Source: Candidatus Levybacteria bacterium RIFCSPLOWO2_12_FULL_37_14
Lineage (GTDB): Bacteria > Patescibacteriota > Microgenomatia > Levybacterales > UBA12049
NCBI GenBank assembly: GCA_001782645.1
Contig: MFPH01000034.1
Coordinates: 1-33,050 of the forward strand
Direction: 5' to 3'
DNA length: 33,050 nucleotides
Part shown: piece after piece, positions 25,671 to 32,852 of the stretch
Position numbering within the stretch: the stretch's first letter is position 1
Layout: every line of letters begins with the position of its first letter
Notes under the pieces: model-generated
The model's database searches: none
What the model saw: only the letters and a program-made list of their open reading frames with translations
Told to the model about the DNA's origin: nothing
Program-made: the position numbers and the translations under genes

Positions 25671-26734
25671 TGAGCATTGAGCACCTAAGGATCCCTGCGC
25701 CGGTTGATCTTCATACGCATCTTCGTGATGTGGGTCAAAACCAAAAAGAAGATTTCTATACGGGGACACGTGCAGCCTTGGCCGGAGGATTTGTTCTGGT
25801 AGACGATAAGTCGAACAAACAAAAACCAATTTTTACATTTGAAGATCTTGCAGAAGAGATGGAAGTAGCGAGACCAAAAATATTGTGCGACGTGGGATTT
25901 GATTTTGGCTCTGATGGAAAAAATTTAGATGAATTTCCAAGAATAAAACATTTAACAAATAGATTAAAAGTTTTTCTTAATGAGACTACGGGCAATTTGA
26001 AATTGGCTGATCCAAACTTACTTAGAAAAATTTATCCGGCTTGGCCTGAGGATGGATTAATATTGCTTCACGCTGAAAACGATATGGTACCATTTGCCCT
26101 AAGTGTGATTGAGGAGACAAGGGGAAGAACGCATTTTCATCATATAAGCACGAAGAGAGACTTTGAGCCGATAATTGAGGCAAGAAAGAAAGGTCTGCCT
26201 GTAACCTGCGGGGTTACGCCTCATCATTTATTTTTGACCAAAGATGATGTAAAAAGATTGGGATCGTTCGGCTATATGAAACCGGAACTCGCAACCCAAG
26301 AAGACGTTGATTTTCTATGGCAAAATTTAAAATTCATAGATGTTATCGAATCCGACCATGCGCCACATACCAAAGAGGAAAAACTGTCCGAAAAACCTCC
26401 GTCCGGAGTTCCGGGATTGGAAACAATGCTTCCTTTGATGCTTACTGCCGTTGCTCGGGGTCGCTTGAGCTTGCCCCGATTGATCGAACTTATTAGTACT
26501 AATCCACAGAGAATTTTAGGCATAAAGCTTCCGGAATCAACGTATACGATAGTTGACCTGGCAGAAAAACATAAACTAAGCAATGATGGATTGGAAACAA
26601 AATGCGGTTGGACACCCTTTACCGGTATGGAAGTCCAAGGAAAAGTTAAAACAGTTTTTATCAGAGGTAAAAAAGTCTTTGATAATGGACAGATTCTTGT
26701 GCTTCCAGGGTTTGGTAAGGCTTTAAAGCAGTAG
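25670..26734 (+). CDS. pyrC: Dihydroorotase, CAD-like
   Basis: This enzyme closes carbamoyl-aspartate to dihydroorotate. The 354-residue protein has the binuclear metal set: H15 and H17 in DLHTHLRD, the carboxylated Lys K100 in LKVFLNET, H134 in LHAEND, H158 in HHIS and D229 in ESDHAPH. VTCGVTPHHLFL (178-189), PSGVPGLETMLPLMLTAV (244-261) and WTPFTGMEVQGKV near the end match the DHOase domain of animal CAD, recalled from memory, far better than E. coli PyrC. The CAD third-zinc ligands Cys and Glu appear as H157 and G181 here. The start overlaps the pyrE stop. Only 7 nt separate it from the convergent atpC. Confidence 0.92.
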   Translation: MSIEHLRIPAPVDLHTHLRDVGQNQKEDFYTGTRAALAGGFVLVDDKSNKQKPIFTFEDLAEEMEVARPKILCDVGFDFGSDGKNLDEFPRIKHLTNRLKVFLNETTGNLKLADPNLLRKIYPAWPEDGLILLHAENDMVPFALSVIEETRGRTHFHHISTKRDFEPIIEARKKGLPVTCGVTPHHLFLTKDDVKRLGSFGYMKPELATQEDVDFLWQNLKFIDVIESDHAPHTKEEKLSEKPPSGVPGLETMLPLMLTAVARGRLSLPRLIELISTNPQRILGIKLPESTYTIVDLAEKHKLSNDGLETKCGWTPFTGMEVQGKVKTVFIRGKKVFDNGQILVLPGFGKALKQ

Positions 26735-26741
26735 GCCAAAG

Positions 26742-27149
26742 CTATCTCCTTTTGTGTCTTGTGGCGACTTTTAGCTCTAAAATTGCCTTGATCATCTCAG
26801 CTTGGGCCAATCGCAGCTCGTTATCGGTTGATTTTTCACTCATAACTTTCTCTGCGCGTTTTTTCGCTTCCATTGCCCGTGCAACTTCAATATCCTGCGC
26901 TTTTATTGCATGTTCTGCAAGAATGCTTATCTTATTGCTCTGAACTTCCAAAAATCCGCCTGTTATTGCAAGATATTGCTGATTAGTTCCTTTTTTGACG
27001 ATCATTTCTCCAGGATTCACCTGAGTTAAAAGGCTGATATGATTAGGCAGAATCGCAATCTCACCGTTTACGGTTGGGACTACTACCTCATCAACCTCAT
27101 CTTTGTAGATTACTTTTTCAGGTGTAATTATTTCAAGAAGAAGATTCAT
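26742..27149 (-). CDS. atpC: ATP synthase F1 epsilon subunit
   Basis: This is the small rotor subunit that sits on gamma and regulates ATP hydrolysis. The 135-residue protein has the N-terminal beta-sandwich (LLLEIITPEKVIYKDEVDEV, then PTVNGEIAILPNHISLLTQV) and ends in the usual two alpha-helices. Its length is normal for the family. The ATG at 27149 overlaps the atpD stop by one base (TAATG), so it is translated with atpD. It is the last gene of the operon and converges on pyrC with no clear terminator between them. Confidence 0.94.
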   Translation of the reverse strand: MNLLLEIITPEKVIYKDEVDEVVVPTVNGEIAILPNHISLLTQVNPGEMIVKKGTNQQYLAITGGFLEVQSNKISILAEHAIKAQDIEVARAMEAKKRAEKVMSEKSTDNELRLAQAEMIKAILELKVATRHKRR

Positions 27150-28570
27150 TACTTCGTTTCGTCTGCTCCCTTTTTAACCGCCTCCTCGATTGTCCCGACC
27201 ATGTAGAATGCATTTTCCGGAAGAGAATCATGTTTACCGTCCAGAATTTCCTTGAATCCCCTTACGGTATCTTCAATTTTCACATACCTTCCGGGTTGTC
27301 CTGTGAATATTTCTCCTACAAACATGGGCTGACTTAAAAATTTTTGTATCTTTCTGGCTCTTGAAACAGTTAATTTGTCTTCGTTGGATAACTCATCAAT
27401 TCCAAGGATTGCGATTACATCTTGGAGATCTTTATATCTTTGCAGGACTTTTTGAACGCCTCGCGCAACATTGTAATGGTCTTCTCCTACAACATTGGGG
27501 TCTAGGATTCGGGATGTTGATGCCAGAGGATCTACTGCGGGATAGATGCCCTGTTCCGCAATTGCACGTTCAAGATTGATTGTGGCGTCAAGATGGGCAA
27601 AGATGGTGACAGGAGCAGGGTCTGTATAATCATCAGCCGGAACATAAACTGCCTGAACCGAAGTAATTGATCCTCGCTTGGTTGATGTGATTCTCTCCTG
27701 AAGTTCTCCCATTTCCGATGCAAGTGTCGGTTGATAGCCAACAGCAGAAGGCATTCTTCCAAGCAGGGCCGATACTTCGCTCCCGGCTTGTGCAAACCGG
27801 AAGATATTGTCAATAAAAAGCAAAACATCTTCTCTTTTTTGGTCTCTGAAGTATTCGGCCATCGTCAAGGCGGTCAGGGCAACCCTCATTCTGTTGGCAG
27901 GCGGTTCGTTCATCTGTCCGAAAACCATGACTGTTTTGTCCATAACTTTGGCTTCTTTCATTTCTAGCCAAAGGCCATTTCCCTCTCTTGTCCTTTCTCC
28001 GACTCCTGCAAATACCGAATGACCCTGATGCTCTTTTGCAATGTTTCGGATTAGTTCTTGAACAATGACCGTTTTGCCGACACCCGCTCCTCCAAATATC
28101 GCGCTTTTTCCTCCCTTAGTGAATGGCGCTACGAGGTCAATGACTTTTAGTCCCGTTTCCAAAATGTGAGGTCTTGTTTCCTGTTCGGTTAAGAGTGGCG
28201 CTTCGCGGTGAATCGGATCATAAGAGATATTCTTGTGCTTTGTGTTGAACGGCTTACCGTCAATAGCCTCTCCAAGAACGTTGAAAATTCTTCCAAGTGT
28301 AGGAAAGCCTACGGGAACTTTTATGGGAGAATTTGTGCGCTTAACTTTCATGCCTCTATGCAGAGCATCGGTTGTACCCATGGCTAGAGTTTTAACTTCG
28401 TTATTGCCTATGGAAAAAGCGACTTCCAATATCAACTTCTTGTTTCCGCTCAGTTCAATTTCGAGAGCTTCATGGATGAATGGCGGATCGGATGCGAAAC
28501 GAACATCCACGACCGGACCGGTTACTCTAATAACAATTCCTTCATTTACATTATTTTTATTCATAGACAT
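27149..28570 (-). CDS. atpD: ATP synthase F1 beta subunit
   Basis: This is the catalytic subunit that makes ATP from ADP and phosphate. Walker A, GGAGVGKT, is at about 160-167, GERTRE at about 191-196 holds the catalytic Glu, and FIDNIFRFAQAGSEVSALLG carries the Walker B region. LGRMPSAVGYQPTLA and DELSNEDKLTVSRARK are diagnostic for beta. With the start at 28570 it has 473 residues, a normal length. The frame runs open to 28642, but the extra 24 residues overlap atpG in another frame and do not match the family. The ATG at 28564 is nearly as likely as 28570. It overlaps the end of atpG by 14 nt. Confidence 0.97.
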   Translation of the reverse strand: MSMNKNNVNEGIVIRVTGPVVDVRFASDPPFIHEALEIELSGNKKLILEVAFSIGNNEVKTLAMGTTDALHRGMKVKRTNSPIKVPVGFPTLGRIFNVLGEAIDGKPFNTKHKNISYDPIHREAPLLTEQETRPHILETGLKVIDLVAPFTKGGKSAIFGGAGVGKTVIVQELIRNIAKEHQGHSVFAGVGERTREGNGLWLEMKEAKVMDKTVMVFGQMNEPPANRMRVALTALTMAEYFRDQKREDVLLFIDNIFRFAQAGSEVSALLGRMPSAVGYQPTLASEMGELQERITSTKRGSITSVQAVYVPADDYTDPAPVTIFAHLDATINLERAIAEQGIYPAVDPLASTSRILDPNVVGEDHYNVARGVQKVLQRYKDLQDVIAILGIDELSNEDKLTVSRARKIQKFLSQPMFVGEIFTGQPGRYVKIEDTVRGFKEILDGKHDSLPENAFYMVGTIEEAVKKGADETK

Positions 28571-29408
28571 ACGTAAAATATGCGCTTCCGATGTCCAAAA
28601 TTTCGTTTGTAATTTTTTCCTGGCGTCCCTTATTGTATTCAAGCTTTAGATCTTCGGTAATTTCCAATGCGTTGTCTGTAGCTTTTTGCATCGCAACCAT
28701 TCTGGCTCCTTGTTCGGATGCGTAACTTTCAAGAAGATGTTGATAGATAGTCATCTCCAAAAGGTGTCTCAGGAGTGGCGGAAGTAGTTTTTCAGGACCC
28801 GGTTCAAAAAGAGTAAATGAAGCAGATTCCAGTTTCGGAACTTCTATAGGTAAAACGTTGATTATTTTTGGTTTTTGAGAAAAAACATTGATAAAATTTG
28901 TGGATATTATTTTAACGTTTCCAACTTTTTGTCCCAGAAAATATTCGTCAATGATTTTCACAATTGGCAAAACCATGTCGAAAGTGGGGAGAATCGTGCC
29001 AAACTTAAATGATGCGATCAGTTCCTTGCTTAAATTCGCAACTGCGGTTTCGGTTTTCTTTCCAACCGTTAGGTAAATTGTGTCTTTATTTTGGGAATCG
29101 TAATTTAATATTTCGCGAATAAGATTGGTAATTAGTCCGCCGCAAAGGCCTTTGTCCGGAGAAAAAATAATTACAAGAGATTTATTATTGTTGTTTTTCT
29201 TCATGTATTCATGCGTATACTTGCTGTCCATGCTGCTTAAAACGTTTTGGGATACGGATAACAGTTTTTCTACATATGGCCTGCCTGCTACGGTTGCATT
29301 CTGAGCCTTCTTAAGCTTTGATACGGCAATCGTCTGCATTGCGTGGGTTGTCTTAGCAACATTACCTGCAGTTCTGATTCTTCTTTTTAGAGATAAGAGA
29401 TTTGCCAT
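28557..29408 (-). CDS. atpG: ATP synthase F1 gamma subunit
   Basis: This is the central rotor shaft that turns inside the alpha3-beta3 ring. The N-terminus, SLKRRIRTAGNVAKTTHAMQ, followed by VSKLKKAQ, is the gamma coiled-coil start. SPDKGLCGGLITNL in the middle is the family's Rossmann-like part. The C-terminus, with ASEQGARMVAMQKATDNA and then LEYNKGRQEKITNEILDI, is the second coiled-coil half. At 283 residues it is normal. It starts 2 nt after the atpA stop and overlaps atpD. Confidence 0.96.
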   Translation of the reverse strand: MANLLSLKRRIRTAGNVAKTTHAMQTIAVSKLKKAQNATVAGRPYVEKLLSVSQNVLSSMDSKYTHEYMKKNNNNKSLVIIFSPDKGLCGGLITNLIREILNYDSQNKDTIYLTVGKKTETAVANLSKELIASFKFGTILPTFDMVLPIVKIIDEYFLGQKVGNVKIISTNFINVFSQKPKIINVLPIEVPKLESASFTLFEPGPEKLLPPLLRHLLEMTIYQHLLESYASEQGARMVAMQKATDNALEITEDLKLEYNKGRQEKITNEILDIGSAYFTYVYE

Positions 29409-29410
29409 AC

Positions 29411-30919
29411 TTATTGAAATCTTTTTTTAAATTCATCTATCAATTTCGAAATTTGTTTTAGTGCCTGCTCTGTCGGTCTATCGCCCGCGGATAATGTTTC
29501 CAGAACTTTCGGATAATTCTTTTTCGCAAAGCTGTGTAAATCTTTTTCAAACCTATGAAAAGAATCAACCGGAATGTCGTCCATCAGTCCGCTCGTTACA
29601 GCGTAAATGCTTAATACTTCCAAATTCTCCGTAAGGGGGAAGTATTGAGGTTGCTTAAGGATTTCCGTAAGTCTTCTTCCTCGGTCAAGCTGTTTTTGGG
29701 TTGCCGGATCAACTTCACTGCCAAATTGCGCAAAAGCTGCAACAGAATTATATTGAGCAAGTTCAAGCCTTAATTTATTAGAGACTGATTTAATTGTCTG
29801 CGTTTGAGCTGCGCCTCCGACTCTCGATACGGATTGTCCGACGTTAATGGCCGGTCTGATCCCTGCATTAAAAAGATCTGTTTGTAGGTATATCTGGCCA
29901 TCGGTAATAGATATAACATTTGTTGGAATATAGGCAGAGATATCGTTAGCCTGTGTTTCAATGATGGGAAGCGCGGTTATTGAGCCTCCTCCATTTTCTT
30001 TATTCAATTTGACCGATCTTTCCAAAAGTTTGCTATGGAGATAAAAAATGTCCCCGGGATATGCTTCTCTTCCTGCAGGCCGCTTCAAGACCAGGGAAAT
30101 TTGCCTATACGCCCAAGCATGTTTCGTAAGGTCGTCGTAAACAATCAGAACGTCTCTTCCTTTGTCCAGAAAATATTCCGCTATTGCGCATCCCGAATAT
30201 GGAGCCAGATATTGCAGCGCGGCCGAATCGGAAGCGCTTGCGGATACTACTATGGTGTAGCTTCCTGCTCCTTCAGAGTTTAATCTGTCAATGACCTGAG
30301 CTATGGTGCTTTTTTTTTGCCCGATTGCTACATATACGCAAACAACAGGTTTTTTATTAAACTTTTGATTAATAATGCTGTCTATCGCGATTGCAGTTTT
30401 TCCTGTTTGCCTGTCTCCTATGATAAGCTCTCTTTGTCCCCGGCCAATTGGAATCATGGAGTCGATTGCTTTGATGCCTGTTTTAAGGGGTGTGGAGACA
30501 GGCTCACGGTCAACAACGCCTGCCGCAATTTTTTCCAAAGGCATATTTTTGCCTTTTTTTATTTTGGGCTTGTTGTCTTGCGGATTCCCGAGTGGATCTA
30601 TTACTCTTCCCAATAGCTCCTCAGACACTTCGATTGAAAGCATCTTGCCTGTTGTTTTCAAAGTGTCTCCTTCTTTTACGCTTGATGTTTCCCCCAAGAG
30701 TATTATGGAGACGCTTTCTTCATCAAGATTCAAGACGGTTCCGGCGTTTCCGTCTTCGAAGATAACTTTTTCTCCCATAATTGCCCGGGATAGTCCTGAT
30801 GCGGTTATTACGCCGTCAGTGTTCTTGATAACGGTTCCAACGTTTTGTATTTTGACATCTCCGCCATATGCCGTTAATATTTTTTCCAGTGTTCCTATAA
30901 TTTTATTGTTATCAATCAT
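29411..30919 (-). CDS. atpA: ATP synthase F1 alpha subunit
   Basis: This is the regulatory nucleotide-binding subunit of the F1 hexamer. It has 502 residues, with a beta-barrel at 20-95 (VGTVIKNTDGVITASGL), Walker A GDRQTGKT at 168-175 and GQKKST for the following loop. SVSRVGGAAQT near 360-370 holds the arginine that completes the catalytic site on beta. The N-terminal helix (NNKIIGTLEKILTAY), which binds the delta subunit in other bacteria, is present although delta itself is short here. The ATG overlaps the end of atpH by 8 nt. Confidence 0.97.
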   Translation of the reverse strand: MIDNNKIIGTLEKILTAYGGDVKIQNVGTVIKNTDGVITASGLSRAIMGEKVIFEDGNAGTVLNLDEESVSIILLGETSSVKEGDTLKTTGKMLSIEVSEELLGRVIDPLGNPQDNKPKIKKGKNMPLEKIAAGVVDREPVSTPLKTGIKAIDSMIPIGRGQRELIIGDRQTGKTAIAIDSIINQKFNKKPVVCVYVAIGQKKSTIAQVIDRLNSEGAGSYTIVVSASASDSAALQYLAPYSGCAIAEYFLDKGRDVLIVYDDLTKHAWAYRQISLVLKRPAGREAYPGDIFYLHSKLLERSVKLNKENGGGSITALPIIETQANDISAYIPTNVISITDGQIYLQTDLFNAGIRPAINVGQSVSRVGGAAQTQTIKSVSNKLRLELAQYNSVAAFAQFGSEVDPATQKQLDRGRRLTEILKQPQYFPLTENLEVLSIYAVTSGLMDDIPVDSFHRFEKDLHSFAKKNYPKVLETLSAGDRPTEQALKQISKLIDEFKKRFQ

Positions 30920-31262
30920 AATTTTGTTCTACGAAACTAAGGATCCTATGAAGTGAATTCTTCAATGTGAAATCATAGACAATGTCATTATCTACGATGC
31001 GCATGCCAAGCATAAGCGACGGATCTTTTTCCAAAATAATTTTTTTGTAAGGAAAAAGTTTTATAATTTTTTTCAGGTCTTGATTATTAAGAGGTGAAGA
31101 GCTGGAGATAATAAGCGTATTTTCTTTTTCTCCTAATTTTAAACCGTTGATATACTTTTTTAAATCTTTGATGCTAAGAAGGGAAGCGATTTTTTCAACC
31201 TTTTTTTGGTCAAGATATCTATAGCTTGCTCCGATAAGTTCATCTATTTTCTTTTTGTTCAT
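30912..31262 (-). CDS. atpH: ATP synthase F1 delta subunit, short form
   Basis: The delta subunit (OSCP) ties the b-stalk to the top of F1. This protein has only about 116 residues against roughly 175-185 usually. The C-terminal part is recognisable: KDPSLMLGMRIVDNDIVYDF and NSLHRIL match the family's DPSxxGGxxxxxGDxVxDxS...RL end. The N-terminal six-helix bundle is cut to about 45 residues, with only the GASYRYL-like start kept. A TTG at 31268 could add two residues, but the ATG at 31262 is preferred. It lies between intact atpF and atpA, so it is a real shortened subunit, not a broken gene. Confidence 0.85.
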   Translation of the reverse strand: MNKKKIDELIGASYRYLDQKKVEKIASLLSIKDLKKYINGLKLGEKENTLIISSSSPLNNQDLKKIIKLFPYKKIILEKDPSLMLGMRIVDNDIVYDFTLKNSLHRILSFVEQNYD

Positions 31263-31264
31263 AC

Positions 31265-31768
31265 TCAATCAATTTTCTTCATTTTTTTCAACGCCTGCGA
31301 AATAACTTCTTTTTGCTCTTTGGATGAAAAGAATTCCCTCAAGGTTTTTTCCAAGAATGTGACAGCCAATTTACTGGTGTTCATAGCCAGCCTTTTTTCT
31401 GTTGCTGCCGATTCTTTTGCAATCTGCTCTTTAGCATCAATTAATAATTTTTCCGTGTGATTTTTTGCTTCTTCGTTTGCTTGTCTGGTAACTACTGTCA
31501 GTTCCTGTTTTGCGTCTTCAATTATTTTCTTTGATTGAAGCTGCGCATTTCTTAATATGTTTTTTTCTTCAATAAGTACTTTTTCAAGCTTTATTCTGGC
31601 ATTTTCTGCGTGTTCCAATCCTTCCCTAATTGTAGTTTGTCTTTTTTTCAAGACATCAAGAATCGGCTTATATAGTACTTTTTTTAATATGAAAAGTACA
31701 ATTAAAAAATTTAATACTTGAGCACCCAAAAGTACAGGATTCAATCCAAAATTTTTTATTATTTCCAT
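31265..31768 (-). CDS. atpF: ATP synthase Fo b subunit
   Basis: This is the peripheral stalk that holds F1 still against the rotor. The 167-residue protein has one N-terminal membrane helix (LLGAQVLNFLIVLFILKKVL) and then KPILDVLKKRQTTI and a long charged, heptad-like helix rich in Ala, Glu and Lys to the end. That is the usual layout and length. A single b gene is present; there is no second b' gene. It follows atpE by 37 nt and ends 2 nt before the preferred atpH start. Confidence 0.94.
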   Translation of the reverse strand: MEIIKNFGLNPVLLGAQVLNFLIVLFILKKVLYKPILDVLKKRQTTIREGLEHAENARIKLEKVLIEEKNILRNAQLQSKKIIEDAKQELTVVTRQANEEAKNHTEKLLIDAKEQIAKESAATEKRLAMNTSKLAVTFLEKTLREFFSSKEQKEVISQALKKMKKID

Positions 31769-31805
31769 ATATTAAGAACATTAAGGAAATTTTCCCTTCA
31801 ATAGA

Positions 31806-32012
31806 TTATTTTCCAAAAGCTAATATTAGGGAATAAATTGCAATTGCTTCTGCGAATGCCATTGAAAGCAGCATCGCGGGTAAAATTTTCGCTGACGCTT
31901 CGGGATTTCTTCCGAGCGCTTCCATCGCTTTTGTACCAATAAGACCAATTGCTATTGCCGGACCTATACCTCCTATAGCTATAATTAAACCTCCCGATAT
32001 ACTAAATTCCAT
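31806..32012 (-). CDS. atpE: ATP synthase Fo c subunit
   Basis: This is the ring subunit that carries ions through Fo. The 68-residue hairpin has helix 1 (GGLIIAIGGIGPAIAIGLIG), the polar loop ALGRNPEA that contacts gamma/epsilon, and helix 2 with the ion-binding Glu at E55 (AFAEAIAIYSL). The Na+ ligands known from Ilyobacter, Gln in helix 1 and Ser-Thr after the Glu, are Ile, Ala and Ile here, so H+ coupling is likely. It lacks the extra N-terminal residues seen in longer c subunits. A perfect Shine-Dalgarno stands before its ATG, fitting the many copies needed. Confidence 0.96.
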   Translation of the reverse strand: MEFSISGGLIIAIGGIGPAIAIGLIGTKAMEALGRNPEASAKILPAMLLSMAFAEAIAIYSLILAFGK

Positions 32013-32015
32013 AAT

Positions 32016-32026
32016 TCACCTCCTTT
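32016..32026 (-). promoter_or_regulatory. Perfect Shine-Dalgarno of atpE
   Basis: On the minus strand AAAGGAGGTGA stands before the ATG at 32012, with GGAGG 6 nt from it. This is the full complement of the 16S tail and the strongest ribosome site in the window. It shows the organism keeps a normal anti-Shine-Dalgarno and boosts the c subunit. Confidence 0.88.
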
Positions 32027-32075
32027 ATCGTCTGTATTTCATCTTACACTATCATTTATATTCATGCAAATACTT

Positions 32076-32801
32076 TTAGTGCGTCTTCTGGTGAGACGTT
32101 GTTAATATTGCCATGAAAGACATGGTCAGCATCGAAAATACAAGAGCCTGAACAAAGCCAACGATTACTTCCAAAAGTAAGAATGGGAGAGGGAATGCAA
32201 AGGCGAAAATTGAAGATACTGTAACCAATACGACTTCCCCCGCATAAATATTTCCAAATAGCCTAAAGGAGAGGGAAACAACTTTGGTTAATTCCGATAT
32301 GATTTCAAGAATTCCTATAAAGAGATTGATTGGGTTGAGGGAGAAATATCGGCCGAGATATTCTTTTATTCCAATTGTCTGAATACTTAGCGAATGGGTG
32401 GCGACCGCAGATATAAGCGCTAATCCAAGCGTAGTATTCAGATCACTCGTAGAGCCTCTGAAAAGCGGTACGAGTTCATGTTCATGAAAAAAACCTATTG
32501 ACCCGACTCCGGGAATGAGCGCGCTCCAATTTATGAATAATATATACAAAAAGAAAGTCATGAAGTAGGGAAATATTTTGGGGGCAACATGCTGGCTAAT
32601 TGACTCCGTAAGACTATAGAAAGTTTCTATTATAAATTCTGCCATATTTTGAAGAAAGTTGTCGGGCATAATCGTGATTTTTTTACCGATATGAAAAGCT
32701 CCTCCGATTAGAATTATATCTACAAGAATTGTATTAAGGAGAGTATTGGTAATAGGAAGCTTTCCTATTGTTAAAATTGTTTCCGGCGCAAATGACGGCA
32801 T
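32076..32801 (-). CDS. atpB: ATP synthase Fo a subunit
   Basis: This is the stator channel that passes ions to the c-ring. The 241-residue protein has five or six helices. The essential Arg is R180 in VVSLSFRLFGNIYAGE, and the partner Gln is Q219 in GFVQALVFSML. NWSALIPG near 91-98 marks the helix usual in this family. The C-terminus ends soon after the last helix. It is the first recognisable gene of the operon; no atpI-like gene is clear upstream. The start ATG at 32801 lies only 8 nt beyond the -10 box, so the mRNA should be nearly leaderless. Confidence 0.95.
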   Translation of the reverse strand: MPSFAPETILTIGKLPITNTLLNTILVDIILIGGAFHIGKKITIMPDNFLQNMAEFIIETFYSLTESISQHVAPKIFPYFMTFFLYILFINWSALIPGVGSIGFFHEHELVPLFRGSTSDLNTTLGLALISAVATHSLSIQTIGIKEYLGRYFSLNPINLFIGILEIISELTKVVSLSFRLFGNIYAGEVVLVTVSSIFAFAFPLPFLLLEVIVGFVQALVFSMLTMSFMAILTTSHQKTH

Positions 32802-32809
32802 TTACTTTA

Positions 32810-32838
32810 ATTCTAAATGCAGATCGTGTTTAAGTCAA
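32810..32838 (-). promoter_or_regulatory. Promoter of the ATP synthase operon
   Basis: On the minus strand TTGACT (32833-32838) and TAGAAT (32810-32815) are exactly 17 nt apart, close to the sigma-70 consensus. The -10 ends 8 nt before the atpB ATG, so the start point would fall about 2-3 nt before the start codon. No Shine-Dalgarno is seen before atpB, which fits a leaderless mRNA. Confidence 0.75.
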
Positions 32839-32852
32839 GAAGCGGAACTTCA

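Noticed and set aside
26272..26739. 155-codon minus-strand frame opposite pyrC
   Set aside because: It covers the conserved dihydroorotase core on the other strand and looks like a shadow frame.
28571..28642. N-terminal extension of atpD
   Set aside because: It overlaps the conserved end of atpG in another frame, and beta subunits begin near the MSMNK or MNK start.
28233..28649. 138-codon + strand frame opposite atpD
   Set aside because: It is antisense to the conserved beta subunit and its junction with atpG, and no family pattern is visible.
30375..30956. 193-codon open frame on the + strand opposite atpA
   Set aside because: It is fully antisense to atpA, which has all family motifs. 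The product has no recognisable features, and antisense frames of this size are common opposite GC-richer genes.
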